A stretch of 16,643 nucleotides of DNA, taken from the NCBI GenBank assembly GCA_946481095.1, contig CAMLML010000089.1, forward strand, positions 1-16,643, given 5' to 3'. Of the stretch, positions 1 through 7,777 are shown piece by piece. A program made the translations under genes and the position numbers. Source of the stretch: an uncultured Cellvibrio sp. (GTDB lineage: Bacteria > Pseudomonadota > Gammaproteobacteria > Pseudomonadales > Cellvibrionaceae). The first letter of the stretch is position 1; every line of letters starts with the position of its first letter. The notes beneath the pieces are model-generated. The model ran no database searches. It saw nothing but the letters and a program-made list of their open reading frames with translations, and was not told the DNA's origin.

Positions 1-337
1 CAAATAGTAGCGATAGTCGGTTAAAATCCATCGAATCACAGTGAAATTCCCATAAATGGATTAACTGTGAGTAATTTAAACAAAAATAATCCCTACCATT
101 TCAACCCACACAAGGTTGATTTGCACCAAATTAATTCACAAACACAAGGCAAATAAGGAAAATGAAATTCAATGAAGCACAGAAACCCGAGCCAATTTCA
201 TTTAAAAGCTCCAGCCAGACCAGAAAGCGCACCAAATTGGCATCTTTATAGATGGAACATATTGATTTGTATGCTTATTGCCGATTTGACCTATAAATTA
301 TTATTTTTAGGCTATATTTGATCTATTCACCAAAAAT
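1..337. other. AT-rich intergenic leader, no gene
   Basis: No convincing coding sequence is visible here. The stretch holds a perfect 7-base inverted repeat, TCACAGT (36-42) and ACTGTGA (64-70), enclosing a smaller CCAT/ATGG hairpin (50-59). The last 80 bases before the next gene are very AT-rich and contain several promoter-like hexamers: TTGACC at 286-291, TATAAA at 292-297 and TATATT at 313-318. None of them pairs with another at a good 16-18 base spacing, so I do not choose one promoter. The promoter of the PilZ-like/fimX pair most likely lies in this stretch. Confidence 0.5.
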
Positions 338-2098
338 ATGGAATCTGGAATGACCCGCGAAATAATGTCGCTAAAAGACCTTGTTAATCGCTTGTTGATC
401 CCTGATCAGGATCTACCCCGATTGAGCTTTTGCCAAAGCATCAAAGCGTCCAGCATTTTTGATTGGATCCACGCGCTCCCCCTCACCCAGGCAGAGCAAG
501 TCAGCGCAATATTTTATTCAGCTTTGCCCGAGCTAAGCCGGGTCAAAGCTAATTGGGAACTACGTCTTTCCATAGCAGAAACGGTCAGAACCCCATTGCA
601 TCATTGTATGCAGGGATTATCCAAACGATATCTCAACCAACCGCTGATCATGCCCGAAGCTGCCGTCAAAACGGCAACAGTGGCCCAGGCCCTGCAGAAG
701 CATCTTTTAAATACCTATCTGGTTGTCATTCGCGACATATGCACCAATACGAAAGACAAGGAACACCATCTTGCGATGGCTATTTACCGGGCACTGAATT
801 GTGTCGGTTATCTACTGTTAAGAAGCTACCAGCTGTATTTGCCACCGCCAGAATATTTATGGCAAACCGCACACTCTTTATTTTTGATTGCAGAGCAAAC
901 TGATGTATTGGAAGAGTCTTGTGTCGATCCACTTTTATCACCATCCCATCAAAACCCTTTACAGGCTTATATTCGTATCCTGTTGCTGGCAGCCTCAAGG
1001 CCCAATCAATTAAGGCAAGAGGAGATACAACAAGTATTTTCCCTGCTCGAACAAGATAGTTATCGGGTTAAATTTCAACCTCTGGCATCCGAAGAATCAG
1101 ACAACTCACTTATCACCATCGCTCAATCAGATATGCCACCCATGTTTGTCAGCAAAGCAAAACAATCCGGCATTCCACTATCAAATGCGTACGAACTGGA
1201 CGTTACAGCGATCATTAATCATTTAAAAGAAATTTCACAATCCACCGAAGAAGGTGGCGATCAAAAAATTACTCCATCCGTCATCCAGCATTTGCAAACT
1301 GCGTGGAAACAACAAACGCAACGAGGTTTCGCACGGCAGGTTACCCGGTTGAACATCGACGTAATTATAGGCATTACCAATATTCATTTTTACCTTGCCG
1401 GTGAGCTACCTTTCCAGATTTTTTTACAGCAGGAAAATTCACTTGCAGGAAAAGCAGATGCTTTTGTAAAAAGAGGAATTCAATTAAAACAAAATCAGGA
1501 AACAGATCCCTGGAGCGACCCGTTCGACATTAAAGGAGATACCGGAACAAAGGCAACGGCATCTGTAGAACAACGCATAAGGCAACAAGCTATAGATCAA
1601 TATCAAGGCCAGCACCAAACATTTTCTGTTCCACTAATCGATAAAAGCGCTGGAGGATACGGGCTTGAATGGCAAGGCGATATTCCTATTCAAGTGAAAA
1701 CAGGTGAATTGTTGGCACTCAAAGAAACCAATCGTCCCAATTGGATTCTGGGTGTCATACGCTGGGCTCACCAGATTAAAGGTGCAACCCAATTGGGCAT
1801 ACAAATACTTTCACCGAAAGCAACGCCTGTTGGTATTGCCCTGATCCACAGAAGCGGTGGCTACACTGAGTATTTACGAGGATTACAACTTCCGGAATTG
1901 CGCGCTATCAATCAACCGACTAGTCTCATTACCAATGCAGTCACTTTTCATGAAAGCAGCAAAGTTAAACTCTTTATGCCTGATCAAACGGGGCAAGCGA
2001 GTGTAAGTAATATCCAGTTAACCAAAAGAATATTTTCAACTGGTGTGTTTAATCAATTTGGATACAGGGCAATTGCCGTAACTTCTAATGAAGAGTAG
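338..2098 (+). CDS. PilZ-like domain protein encoded upstream of fimX
   Basis: A 586-residue, apparently soluble protein with no signal peptide or membrane segment. Residues 1 to about 400 are mostly helical-looking and I do not recognise a family there. The C-terminal part (about 425-540) resembles a PilZ fold: D435-K-S-A-G-G440 fits the DxSxxG half of the c-di-GMP motif, and a WILGVIRW stretch follows, typical of the barrel strands. The other half, RxxxR, is not clear: R residues occur near 408-410 in QRIRQQ but with the wrong spacing. c-di-GMP binding is therefore possible but unproven. It lies 101 bases ahead of the FimX-type gene on the same strand with no terminator between, so the two are probably cotranscribed; from memory, similar genes precede fimX in pseudomonads. 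The start is uncertain, since in-frame ATGs also occur at 350 and 365 and no strong ribosome site favours any of them. Confidence 0.7.
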   Translation: MESGMTREIMSLKDLVNRLLIPDQDLPRLSFCQSIKASSIFDWIHALPLTQAEQVSAIFYSALPELSRVKANWELRLSIAETVRTPLHHCMQGLSKRYLNQPLIMPEAAVKTATVAQALQKHLLNTYLVVIRDICTNTKDKEHHLAMAIYRALNCVGYLLLRSYQLYLPPPEYLWQTAHSLFLIAEQTDVLEESCVDPLLSPSHQNPLQAYIRILLLAASRPNQLRQEEIQQVFSLLEQDSYRVKFQPLASEESDNSLITIAQSDMPPMFVSKAKQSGIPLSNAYELDVTAIINHLKEISQSTEEGGDQKITPSVIQHLQTAWKQQTQRGFARQVTRLNIDVIIGITNIHFYLAGELPFQIFLQQENSLAGKADAFVKRGIQLKQNQETDPWSDPFDIKGDTGTKATASVEQRIRQQAIDQYQGQHQTFSVPLIDKSAGGYGLEWQGDIPIQVKTGELLALKETNRPNWILGVIRWAHQIKGATQLGIQILSPKATPVGIALIHRSGGYTEYLRGLQLPELRAINQPTSLITNAVTFHESSKVKLFMPDQTGQASVSNIQLTKRIFSTGVFNQFGYRAIAVTSNEE

Positions 2099-2199
2099 CA
2101 GACACCAAATCCAACAAAGTAATTGTTAAATCCAACACGGAGCTTGAGGGAAGAGACAAAAAAGGTAATATACGAGCATTTTCAATAAAGTATGCATTT

Positions 2200-4299
2200 A
2201 TGAGCGCCAACGACACCATTCGACTACTACTTCTTAACAACTCCCGCTCCGAAGCTGAGCGTTTAATCAGCATGCTTCATTCATCTGGAAAGCCAAATCG
2301 TGCACAACATGTCGAAAATGAAGACTCGTTGATTAAATTATTACAGGAGCAAAGCTGGGAACTATTAATCGGCAACAACAACACAACCAACTTATCTCCT
2401 GCCAATGCCATCAAACAAATAAGACGTTTGAACAAAGATGTCCCGGTAATTCTCCTGAATGACGAAGAAAATCCTTCAGCCGTTGTTGAAGGTTTAAAGC
2501 TGGGTGCCGTTGATGTAGTTAATCTGGACGACGACCAGCATTTGTTACTGGTGATCGAGCGAGAGCTGCGCAATCGCGAACAGCGACAATCAAAACGTCT
2601 TGCTGACCGGCGTTTTCGTGAAGCAGAAAAACGCTCACAACAATTACTGGATAGCTCACGTGATGCAATTGCGTACGTTCAGGATGGACTTTATCTTTAC
2701 GCAAACGAATCTTTTGCAGAATTATTTGAATACGAAGACAGGGATGACATAGAGGCCATGCCCATTATGGATATGGTATGCGACGCAGACCAATCACGAC
2801 TAAAAAACTTTCTAAAAGACTTTATGTTGAAAGGTGATGAAGCTGAATCATCAACCCTGTCTTTTAAAGGTGTCACCCAGGAAGGCAATGAAAAACAGAT
2901 CAAGCTTGAAGTATCTCTGGTGACTTATGATGAAGAAGCCTGCATTCAATTTCTGGCCAGAGCATCTCAGGATGTGATAGTACAAAATGCTGTCAATGAA
3001 GAACTTGAAGCGCAAATCAAACAAATAAAATGGCAGGATTTGGTTACTGGCCTTTACAATCGCCAATATTTTTTAAACGAGCTGGATCGGATAATTAACA
3101 GCGCCAGCGAACGTAAACATTATTCGTTGCTTTATATAGAACTGGATGAATTTGCCGACAGAGTGCAAAAAATATTTGGCGTTTCAGGGGCAGACATTGC
3201 ATTGGGTAATATAGCGGCACTGCTACGCGATAAAATTCAAACACAGGATATTGTCGCACGTTTAAGCGACTCCACATTTACGTTAATTATCCCCAACATC
3301 AAAGCAGAAACTGCAATATCCAGAGCTCAAAAACTTTGCAAGGATATTGAATCCCACATTATTGAAATTGATCACAAAACCCTGCAAATCACTGCAAGCA
3401 TTGGTATCTCACTTATTAACGAAACCTCTACAGATGCCAGTACCAGTATTGATCAGGCACGAAGTGCCATGGAAAAAGTGCGTAACAATAAAGGTAATGG
3501 TGCAGCACTCTATGAGCCGGAAGTATCACCCAAAAATACCAAGCAAAATATTACCCAAGCCATTCAACATGCTCTGGATACCGAAAAATTCAAATTACTT
3601 TTCCAACCAATCATCAGCTTACGCGGATCAGATGAAGAATATTATGAAGTCTATTTAAGAATGATCGACCCGGATGGTAATGTTGTTTCACCAAACCAAT
3701 TTTTAGATATTGCGGAAGAAATCAGTGCAAGTACACGGATTGATCGCTGGGTAATATTGGAATCAATCAAGATGTTGGCTGAACATCGAAATAAAGGAAA
3801 CAAGACCAAACTGATAGTCAACATCAGCCGCCATTCCATTTGTGATGAAACCTTGCTGCCATGGCTGGGAGTCGCGTTTAAAGCAGCAAAACTACCAGCA
3901 GATGCAATTGTATTTCAGGCTTCGGAAGTTGATGTCACCAATCATCTCAATGCAGCTAAAAGTTTCTCGGAAGGCTTGAACAAAATGAAAACCCAATTTG
4001 CGATTTGCAATTTCGGGTGTTCACTGAATCCATTCAACACACTTAAACACATCACGTCCGGTTTTATTAAAATCGATGGGTCTTTCACTAAAGATATTCA
4101 ATCAAATAATGAAAGCCCGGAAACCTTAATTAACCTCATATCAAAACTGCATGCAGAAAACAAAATTACCATAGTGCCTTTCGTAGAAAATGCGAGTGTA
4201 CTATCTACATTATGGCAAGCAGGTGCGCACTATATTCAAGGACATTACCTGCAAGAGCCAACACATCAAATGTCTTACGATTTCAGCATGGAGACTTAA
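2200..4299 (+). CDS. fimX: FimX-type degenerate GGDEF-EAL c-di-GMP receptor
   Basis: A 699-residue cytoplasmic protein with the FimX order of domains: REC-like (about 5-125), PAS (about 140-255), GGDEF (about 280-425) and EAL (about 440-690). Pseudomonas aeruginosa FimX is about the same length. The REC domain lacks a phospho-acceptor Asp, reading LLIGNNN where the Asp would lie. The GGDEF site reads SDSTF (356-360), so cyclase activity is not expected. The EAL motif is EVYL (483-486), and the catalytic DDFG reads CNFG (C603, N604), so hydrolysis is not expected either. This is the pattern of a c-di-GMP receptor rather than an enzyme; known FimX binds c-di-GMP through its EAL domain and promotes type IV pilus assembly and twitching at the cell pole. 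The role here is inferred from that family. No strong ribosome site is seen before the ATG, and the gene may be translated from the same transcript as the PilZ-like gene upstream. Confidence 0.85.
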   Translation: MSANDTIRLLLLNNSRSEAERLISMLHSSGKPNRAQHVENEDSLIKLLQEQSWELLIGNNNTTNLSPANAIKQIRRLNKDVPVILLNDEENPSAVVEGLKLGAVDVVNLDDDQHLLLVIERELRNREQRQSKRLADRRFREAEKRSQQLLDSSRDAIAYVQDGLYLYANESFAELFEYEDRDDIEAMPIMDMVCDADQSRLKNFLKDFMLKGDEAESSTLSFKGVTQEGNEKQIKLEVSLVTYDEEACIQFLARASQDVIVQNAVNEELEAQIKQIKWQDLVTGLYNRQYFLNELDRIINSASERKHYSLLYIELDEFADRVQKIFGVSGADIALGNIAALLRDKIQTQDIVARLSDSTFTLIIPNIKAETAISRAQKLCKDIESHIIEIDHKTLQITASIGISLINETSTDASTSIDQARSAMEKVRNNKGNGAALYEPEVSPKNTKQNITQAIQHALDTEKFKLLFQPIISLRGSDEEYYEVYLRMIDPDGNVVSPNQFLDIAEEISASTRIDRWVILESIKMLAEHRNKGNKTKLIVNISRHSICDETLLPWLGVAFKAAKLPADAIVFQASEVDVTNHLNAAKSFSEGLNKMKTQFAICNFGCSLNPFNTLKHITSGFIKIDGSFTKDIQSNNESPETLINLISKLHAENKITIVPFVENASVLSTLWQAGAHYIQGHYLQEPTHQMSYDFSMET

Positions 4300-4311
4300 A
4301 ACTCTGCCAAT

Positions 4312-4341
4312 AAAAAAACCGCACAAATGTGCGGTTTTTTT
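4312..4341. terminator. Bidirectional Rho-independent terminator
   Basis: An inverted repeat with CCGCACA (4319-4325) and TGTGCGG (4328-4334) is flanked by seven A on the left and seven T on the right. It therefore works as a GC stem followed by a U run in both directions. It sits 12 bases after the fimX stop and 30 bases beyond the stop of the convergent PEP-CTERM gene, so it probably ends both transcripts. Confidence 0.9.
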
Positions 4342-4371
4342 GTGTTACACAACAACTTCGAAGAGCGACAA

Positions 4372-5157
4372 CTACTTTTTCATTCTACGACGTACTGCTA
4401 CCAGTCCTACCAATCCCAGCCCCAACAACAACAATGGGCCTGGCTCAGGAACACTGATACTGGTTGCTCCTTCGATTTCGTCATTACCACAGGACATAGT
4501 CCAGTGGGCAGCAAAACCAAAAGTCTGACCCAAATTGGCTATGCTACCGAGATCGAAAGAAAAAATACTGTAATAAGAAAGCAGGCTATCCAATCCAACT
4601 CCACTACCCTGAAGAAAATTGGATGAGTTGGCGGCTAATACCAGACTGCCTGTATCCATTCCATAAGGGGCACTTTGCTGATAATAAATGTCATTATTCC
4701 AACCAGACACTTTATACAGGCCGGCAGCATCCTTATTTTGGCTGGTGCTTCCTGCTGAAATATTCACACCACCAACACTGGCATTTGATGTGGTATAACC
4801 TCGAGTAACATTCCCAAAATCAACTGCATACTCATAGCTGCTGGTATTACCATCAAATGAAAGTGCCAAATCCCCATTAAAGTAACGACGACCATCAGAG
4901 TGTAAATAACCTGCATCACTCAAGATATCGAAACCGGTCTGAAGGCCAACTGACAGCAAATTACCTTCAAGCTTGTAAAACAAATACTCTGCATCAAATG
5001 CCTGACCACCATATCCTGGGCCAACATAACCGCCTGAGCCCACTCCATCTTCATTGGCAAGCAAATTCCATCCATTAAAAACACTCAATGGGGAAGCATT
5101 AACCACTGAAACAAGGCTGATCAGACTGACAGATAAGATTTTCAATAAACCTTTCAT
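4372..5157 (-). CDS. PEP-CTERM sorting domain surface protein
   Basis: A 261-residue exported protein of unknown specific function. It begins with a signal peptide (residues 1-21, ending VVNA) and ends with a PEP-CTERM tail (236-261): VPEP, a Leu/Gly-rich membrane helix, then RRRMKK. In this family the tail is recognised by an exosortase (EpsH/Xrt) that cleaves the protein and passes it to the cell surface or matrix. The middle is rich in Ser, Gly, Asn and Tyr. Its DAEYLFYKLEGN...GFDI stretch (about 52-80) resembles what I recall of exosortase-dependent XDD-type surface proteins; that match is tentative. I chose the ATG at 5157 rather than the in-frame ATG 48 bases upstream because it has a strong AGGAAAGAG ribosome site and puts the signal peptide at the N-terminus. 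The exosortase must be encoded elsewhere. The gene has a sigma-54 promoter (separate entry), so expression is probably conditional. Confidence 0.88.
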   Translation of the reverse strand: MKGLLKILSVSLISLVSVVNASPLSVFNGWNLLANEDGVGSGGYVGPGYGGQAFDAEYLFYKLEGNLLSVGLQTGFDILSDAGYLHSDGRRYFNGDLALSFDGNTSSYEYAVDFGNVTRGYTTSNASVGGVNISAGSTSQNKDAAGLYKVSGWNNDIYYQQSAPYGMDTGSLVLAANSSNFLQGSGVGLDSLLSYYSIFSFDLGSIANLGQTFGFAAHWTMSCGNDEIEGATSISVPEPGPLLLLGLGLVGLVAVRRRMKK

Positions 5158-5262
5158 AGCTCTTTCCTTTATAAAAATAAACTTCAATATTCCTGCAATC
5201 TCCAAGACTTCTCTTTCTCGACACTATTGATTGTCAGGAATTTACGCACACAGGCCACACTA

Positions 5263-5278
5263 GCAAGCATAATGCCAA
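5263..5278 (-). promoter_or_regulatory. Sigma-54 (RpoN) promoter of the PEP-CTERM gene
   Basis: Read on the minus strand, the site contains TGGCATTATGCTTGC, close to the RpoN consensus TGGCACGNNNNTTGC. The invariant -24 GG (5276-5275) and -12 GC (5264-5263) are separated by exactly ten bases. Transcription would start near 5252, leaving a leader of about 95 bases before the ATG at 5157. RpoN promoters need an activator bound upstream, and a candidate box lies at 5331-5347. Many PEP-CTERM genes are known to be RpoN-dependent, which supports the reading. Confidence 0.75.
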
Positions 5279-5330
5279 CTGCATGAGTGCATTGATATTA
5301 CTGGCTTACAACCTGATTGTGGCGCATAAA

Positions 5331-5347
5331 TGTAAAGTAATCCGACA
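5331..5347. promoter_or_regulatory. Putative enhancer box (TGTAAA...CCGACA) for a PrsR-type activator
   Basis: The sequence TGTAAAGTAATCCGACA has TGT/ACA ends like an operator with two half sites. It lies about 80-95 bases upstream of the predicted sigma-54 transcription start, a normal distance for an enhancer-binding protein. From memory, a TGTAAA...CCGAC motif upstream of PEP-CTERM genes was described with the PrsK/PrsR two-component system, and this site fits it; I cannot check the published matrix here. It is also about 115 bases upstream of feoA. Confidence 0.55.
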
Positions 5348-5423
5348 AAACTGCGCCTGACACTCTATTCAACACATCTATGTTGCAAAATTTGCGGATA
5401 TTAAATAAATACGATAGTCTCAC

Positions 5424-5438
5424 TAATAATTAATCTCA
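5424..5438. promoter_or_regulatory. Candidate Fur box upstream of feoA
   Basis: TAATAATTAATCTCA matches the 7-1-7 Fur core TGATAATNATTATCA at 11 of the 14 defined positions. It ends 24 bases before the feoA ATG. A weak promoter could lie just upstream (TTGCAA at 5383-5388 and TAAATA at 5406-5411, 17 bases apart), placing the site downstream of the -10 where Fur binding would block transcription. The region is AT-rich, so a chance match is possible. Confidence 0.45.
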
Positions 5439-5462
5439 TTTGCAGTTAAAGGCTATTTACAG

Positions 5463-5765
5463 ATGAACTCAGCAACACGCGGCATAGCACCTGTCGTCAA
5501 AATGTCTCTTGCGGATTGTAAAAAGGGCAGCAAAGTTTGTGTGACGGAGGTAAAGAATCAACCTCTTTTTGGCTCTCAGGATGCTGATGTGGGACTTAGG
5601 CTCAAGGAACTGGGGTTTTTACCTGGCGCACAAATAGAGGTCATAGGTTATGGTTTTTGGGGAGCAGACCCTCTTGCAGTAAAGGTTAACGGAACCAAGT
5701 TTGCTCTCAGGCGCGCTGAAGCGACCAAGATCGGAGTGGAAACTATCCCGACAGGAGTCATTTAA
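5463..5765 (+). CDS. feoA: Ferrous iron transport protein FeoA
   Basis: A 100-residue cytoplasmic protein with the SH3-like FeoA fold: the LGFLPGAQIEVI segment at 50-61 and the DPLAVKVNGTKFALRRAEA segment at 69-87 are typical of the family. FeoA is thought to bind and modulate the FeoB permease. It carries about 13 extra residues at the N-terminus compared with the conserved core, which begins near MSLADC (14). The ATG at 5502 is an alternative start, but no ribosome site precedes either. Its stop overlaps the feoB start in TAATG, so the two are translationally coupled. Confidence 0.92.
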   Translation: MNSATRGIAPVVKMSLADCKKGSKVCVTEVKNQPLFGSQDADVGLRLKELGFLPGAQIEVIGYGFWGADPLAVKVNGTKFALRRAEATKIGVETIPTGVI

Positions 5766-7618
5766 TGTCCAGGATTCACCGCCTTGCACTTGTGGGTAAC
5801 CCCAACTGCGGCAAAACATCACTCTTTAACAGGCTGACAGGCGCAAAAGCAAAAGTTGCCAATTATCCCGGTGTGACTGTTGAAAAGCGATCGGGCTTGG
5901 TATCAGGCCTGTCCCCCACTGCCGAGCTGCTTGATCTACCCGGCACCTATAGTTTGTTTGTTACCTCACCGGATGAAGCAGTAGCCAGAGATGTCATTCT
6001 GGGGAAACAGGAAGGTGAGAAACGCCCGGATCTATTAATTGCCGTTCTTGATGCCTGTAATTTCAGATTGGGTATGCGGTTGATCATGGAGCTTAAAAGT
6101 CTTAACCGACCTATGATCATCGCAATGAATCAAATGGATGAAGCCAAACGTCGTGGCATCATTATTAATACGCAAGAGCTGTCGAAAGCTATACAAATTC
6201 CTATTGTGGAAACCATAGCGGTCAAAAACCATGGTGTTGATGCTCTTAGAGACACATTACAAGACTACATAAAAGAAACGCCTATTCAGGAAGGTCAGCA
6301 AATTCTTACGTTAAGTGACAGGCAGGAATCGATAGAAGCGCTTTACAGCGAAATTGAAGATTTGATGCGCCGCTATGTAATACAACCTGTCACCTATCCA
6401 GCCTGGCAAGACAAACTCGATAGCTTGGCCATGCATCCCTTTCTGGGAATTGTTTTTTTGTTAGGTATGTTACTGATCATCTTTCAGGCAGTTTTTGCCT
6501 GGGCTACACCTGTTGTGGATCTAATTGACGCAGGCTTTACGCAATCAGGTGAATGGGTTGGCACCTACATGCCAGATGGCATATTGAAAGATTTTATTGT
6601 TAACGGATTAATTGCCGGTGTAGGTGGTGTTCTGGTTTTTTTACCACAGATTATTATCCTGTTCTTTTTTATTTTGGTTCTGGAAGATTCAGGTTATCTC
6701 ACGCGAGCAGCATTTTTGCTGGACAGACCCATGCGCGGTCTCGGTTTATCAGGTCGATCTTTTATTCCGCTGCTTTCCAGCTTCGCCTGTGCAATTCCCG
6801 GAATAATGGCAACACGAACCATTTCAGATCCTCGTGAAAGATTTATTACCATTATGGTCGCTCCACTGATGACCTGTTCCGCCAGACTTCCTGTCTACAC
6901 ACTGATTATTGCTGCATTTATTCCTGAACAACATGTGTGGGGCATTTTCAATCTGCAAGGATTAACACTCTTTGCTTTGTATTTTGCTGGCATAGTCAGT
7001 GCCGCAGTAATTGCCTGGATATTGCGTAGACGGGCAGCACGTGAAGAGTTTCCACTGCTGCTTGAATTACCCAGCTACAGAATGCCGATGCCTTATCATT
7101 TGTTAATAGGACTGCGTGAGCGAGCCTGGATTTTTCTGCGACGTGTTGGAACAATTATTCTGGCGCTTTCGATACTGCTGTGGTTTTTGGCAAGTTTTCC
7201 CGGTGCTCCTGTGGATGCGACAAACCCTGCTATTGAATACAGCTTTGCGGGACAATTGGGTGCCTGGATGCAACCACTGTTTGCCCCCTTGGGGTTTAAT
7301 TGGCAGATGTGTATTGCACTGATTCCGGCAATGGGCGCACGCGAGGTGGCCGTTAGCGCTCTGGGTACCGTTTATGCGGTTGGAGAGGACTCGCTCGATA
7401 CAGCGCTCGGAGCAACACTGGCAGCCAGTTGGTCACTGCCTGTTGCATTTGCTTATTTGGCCTGGTTTGTTTACGCACCTCAATGTATTTCAACAATAGC
7501 TGTGGTAAAACGCGAAACCAACTCTCTAAAATCAACCCTGTTTTTTACACTTTATTTATTTGCTCTTGCTTATCTGGTTGCCTGGGCAACTTACCAAATA
7601 GCATCAGCCTTGATGTAA
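5765..7618 (+). CDS. feoB: Ferrous iron transporter FeoB
   Basis: A 617-residue inner-membrane Fe(II) permease with an N-terminal G domain. G1 is GNPNCGKTS (11-19), the G2 region includes YPGVTVEK (34-41), G3 is DLPG (57-60) and G4 is NQMD (122-125). The domain that links G protein and channel is short (about 170-215), then a polytopic membrane part begins with hydrophobic helices from about residue 225. The two Gate regions are recognisable: SFACAIPGIMATRTI followed by MTCSARLPVYTLII in the first half, and MGAREVAVSALGTVYA in the second. It is shorter than E. coli FeoB (773 residues), mainly through the linker and the second membrane half, but looks intact. AGGAG at 5753-5757 gives a good ribosome site seven bases before the ATG. 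It sits between feoA and a small Cys-rich gene; no feoC is present. Confidence 0.96.
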   Translation: MSRIHRLALVGNPNCGKTSLFNRLTGAKAKVANYPGVTVEKRSGLVSGLSPTAELLDLPGTYSLFVTSPDEAVARDVILGKQEGEKRPDLLIAVLDACNFRLGMRLIMELKSLNRPMIIAMNQMDEAKRRGIIINTQELSKAIQIPIVETIAVKNHGVDALRDTLQDYIKETPIQEGQQILTLSDRQESIEALYSEIEDLMRRYVIQPVTYPAWQDKLDSLAMHPFLGIVFLLGMLLIIFQAVFAWATPVVDLIDAGFTQSGEWVGTYMPDGILKDFIVNGLIAGVGGVLVFLPQIIILFFFILVLEDSGYLTRAAFLLDRPMRGLGLSGRSFIPLLSSFACAIPGIMATRTISDPRERFITIMVAPLMTCSARLPVYTLIIAAFIPEQHVWGIFNLQGLTLFALYFAGIVSAAVIAWILRRRAAREEFPLLLELPSYRMPMPYHLLIGLRERAWIFLRRVGTIILALSILLWFLASFPGAPVDATNPAIEYSFAGQLGAWMQPLFAPLGFNWQMCIALIPAMGAREVAVSALGTVYAVGEDSLDTALGATLAASWSLPVAFAYLAWFVYAPQCISTIAVVKRETNSLKSTLFFTLYLFALAYLVAWATYQIASALM

Positions 7619-7629
7619 AGGTGATCTTT

Positions 7630-7776
7630 ATGTGGCAAGAAATTATCGTAACCATTTGTGTATGCAGTGCGGTGTTTTTTTTATTACACAAATGGTTTTT
7701 CAAAAAATCGTCCTCCTCCTGCGGCGGCTGTAACACTTGCGAAAAACCTGGCAAGTCCAGTTGTACTCAAGATTGA
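7630..7776 (+). CDS. FeoB-associated Cys-rich membrane protein (FeoP-like)
   Basis: A 48-residue protein with one membrane helix (about 4-20) followed by a basic KWFFKK segment and a short cytoplasmic tail holding four cysteines: C31, C34, C37 and C45 in a CGGCNTC...C arrangement. This is the form of the small FeoB-associated Cys-rich proteins that follow feoB in many bacteria, sometimes called FeoP; they may assist iron passage or sense iron, but their role is unsettled. The frame is open further upstream into feoB, but the ATG at 7630 is the right start because AAAGGTG lies six bases before it and begins on the feoB stop. The stop is one base from the stop of the convergent MATE gene. Confidence 0.85.
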   Translation: MWQEIIVTICVCSAVFFLLHKWFFKKSSSSCGGCNTCEKPGKSSCTQD

Positions 7777-7777
7777 T

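Noticed and set aside
2200..4299. Active diguanylate cyclase or phosphodiesterase
   Set aside because: GGDEF reads SDSTF, EAL reads EVYL and DDFG reads CNFG; the key catalytic residues are absent.
4327..4626. Plus-strand reading frame of 99 residues after fimX
   Set aside because: It begins inside the terminator and lies antisense to the well-supported PEP-CTERM gene, whose tail motif and ribosome site are clear.
5158..5205. Longer start for the PEP-CTERM gene (ATG at 5205)
   Set aside because: The 16 extra residues would precede the signal peptide, and the strong ribosome site belongs to the ATG at 5157.
7429..7629. N-terminal extension of the small Cys-rich protein into feoB
   Set aside because: It overlaps feoB in another frame; the ATG at 7630 has its own ribosome site and yields the usual one-helix Cys-rich protein.
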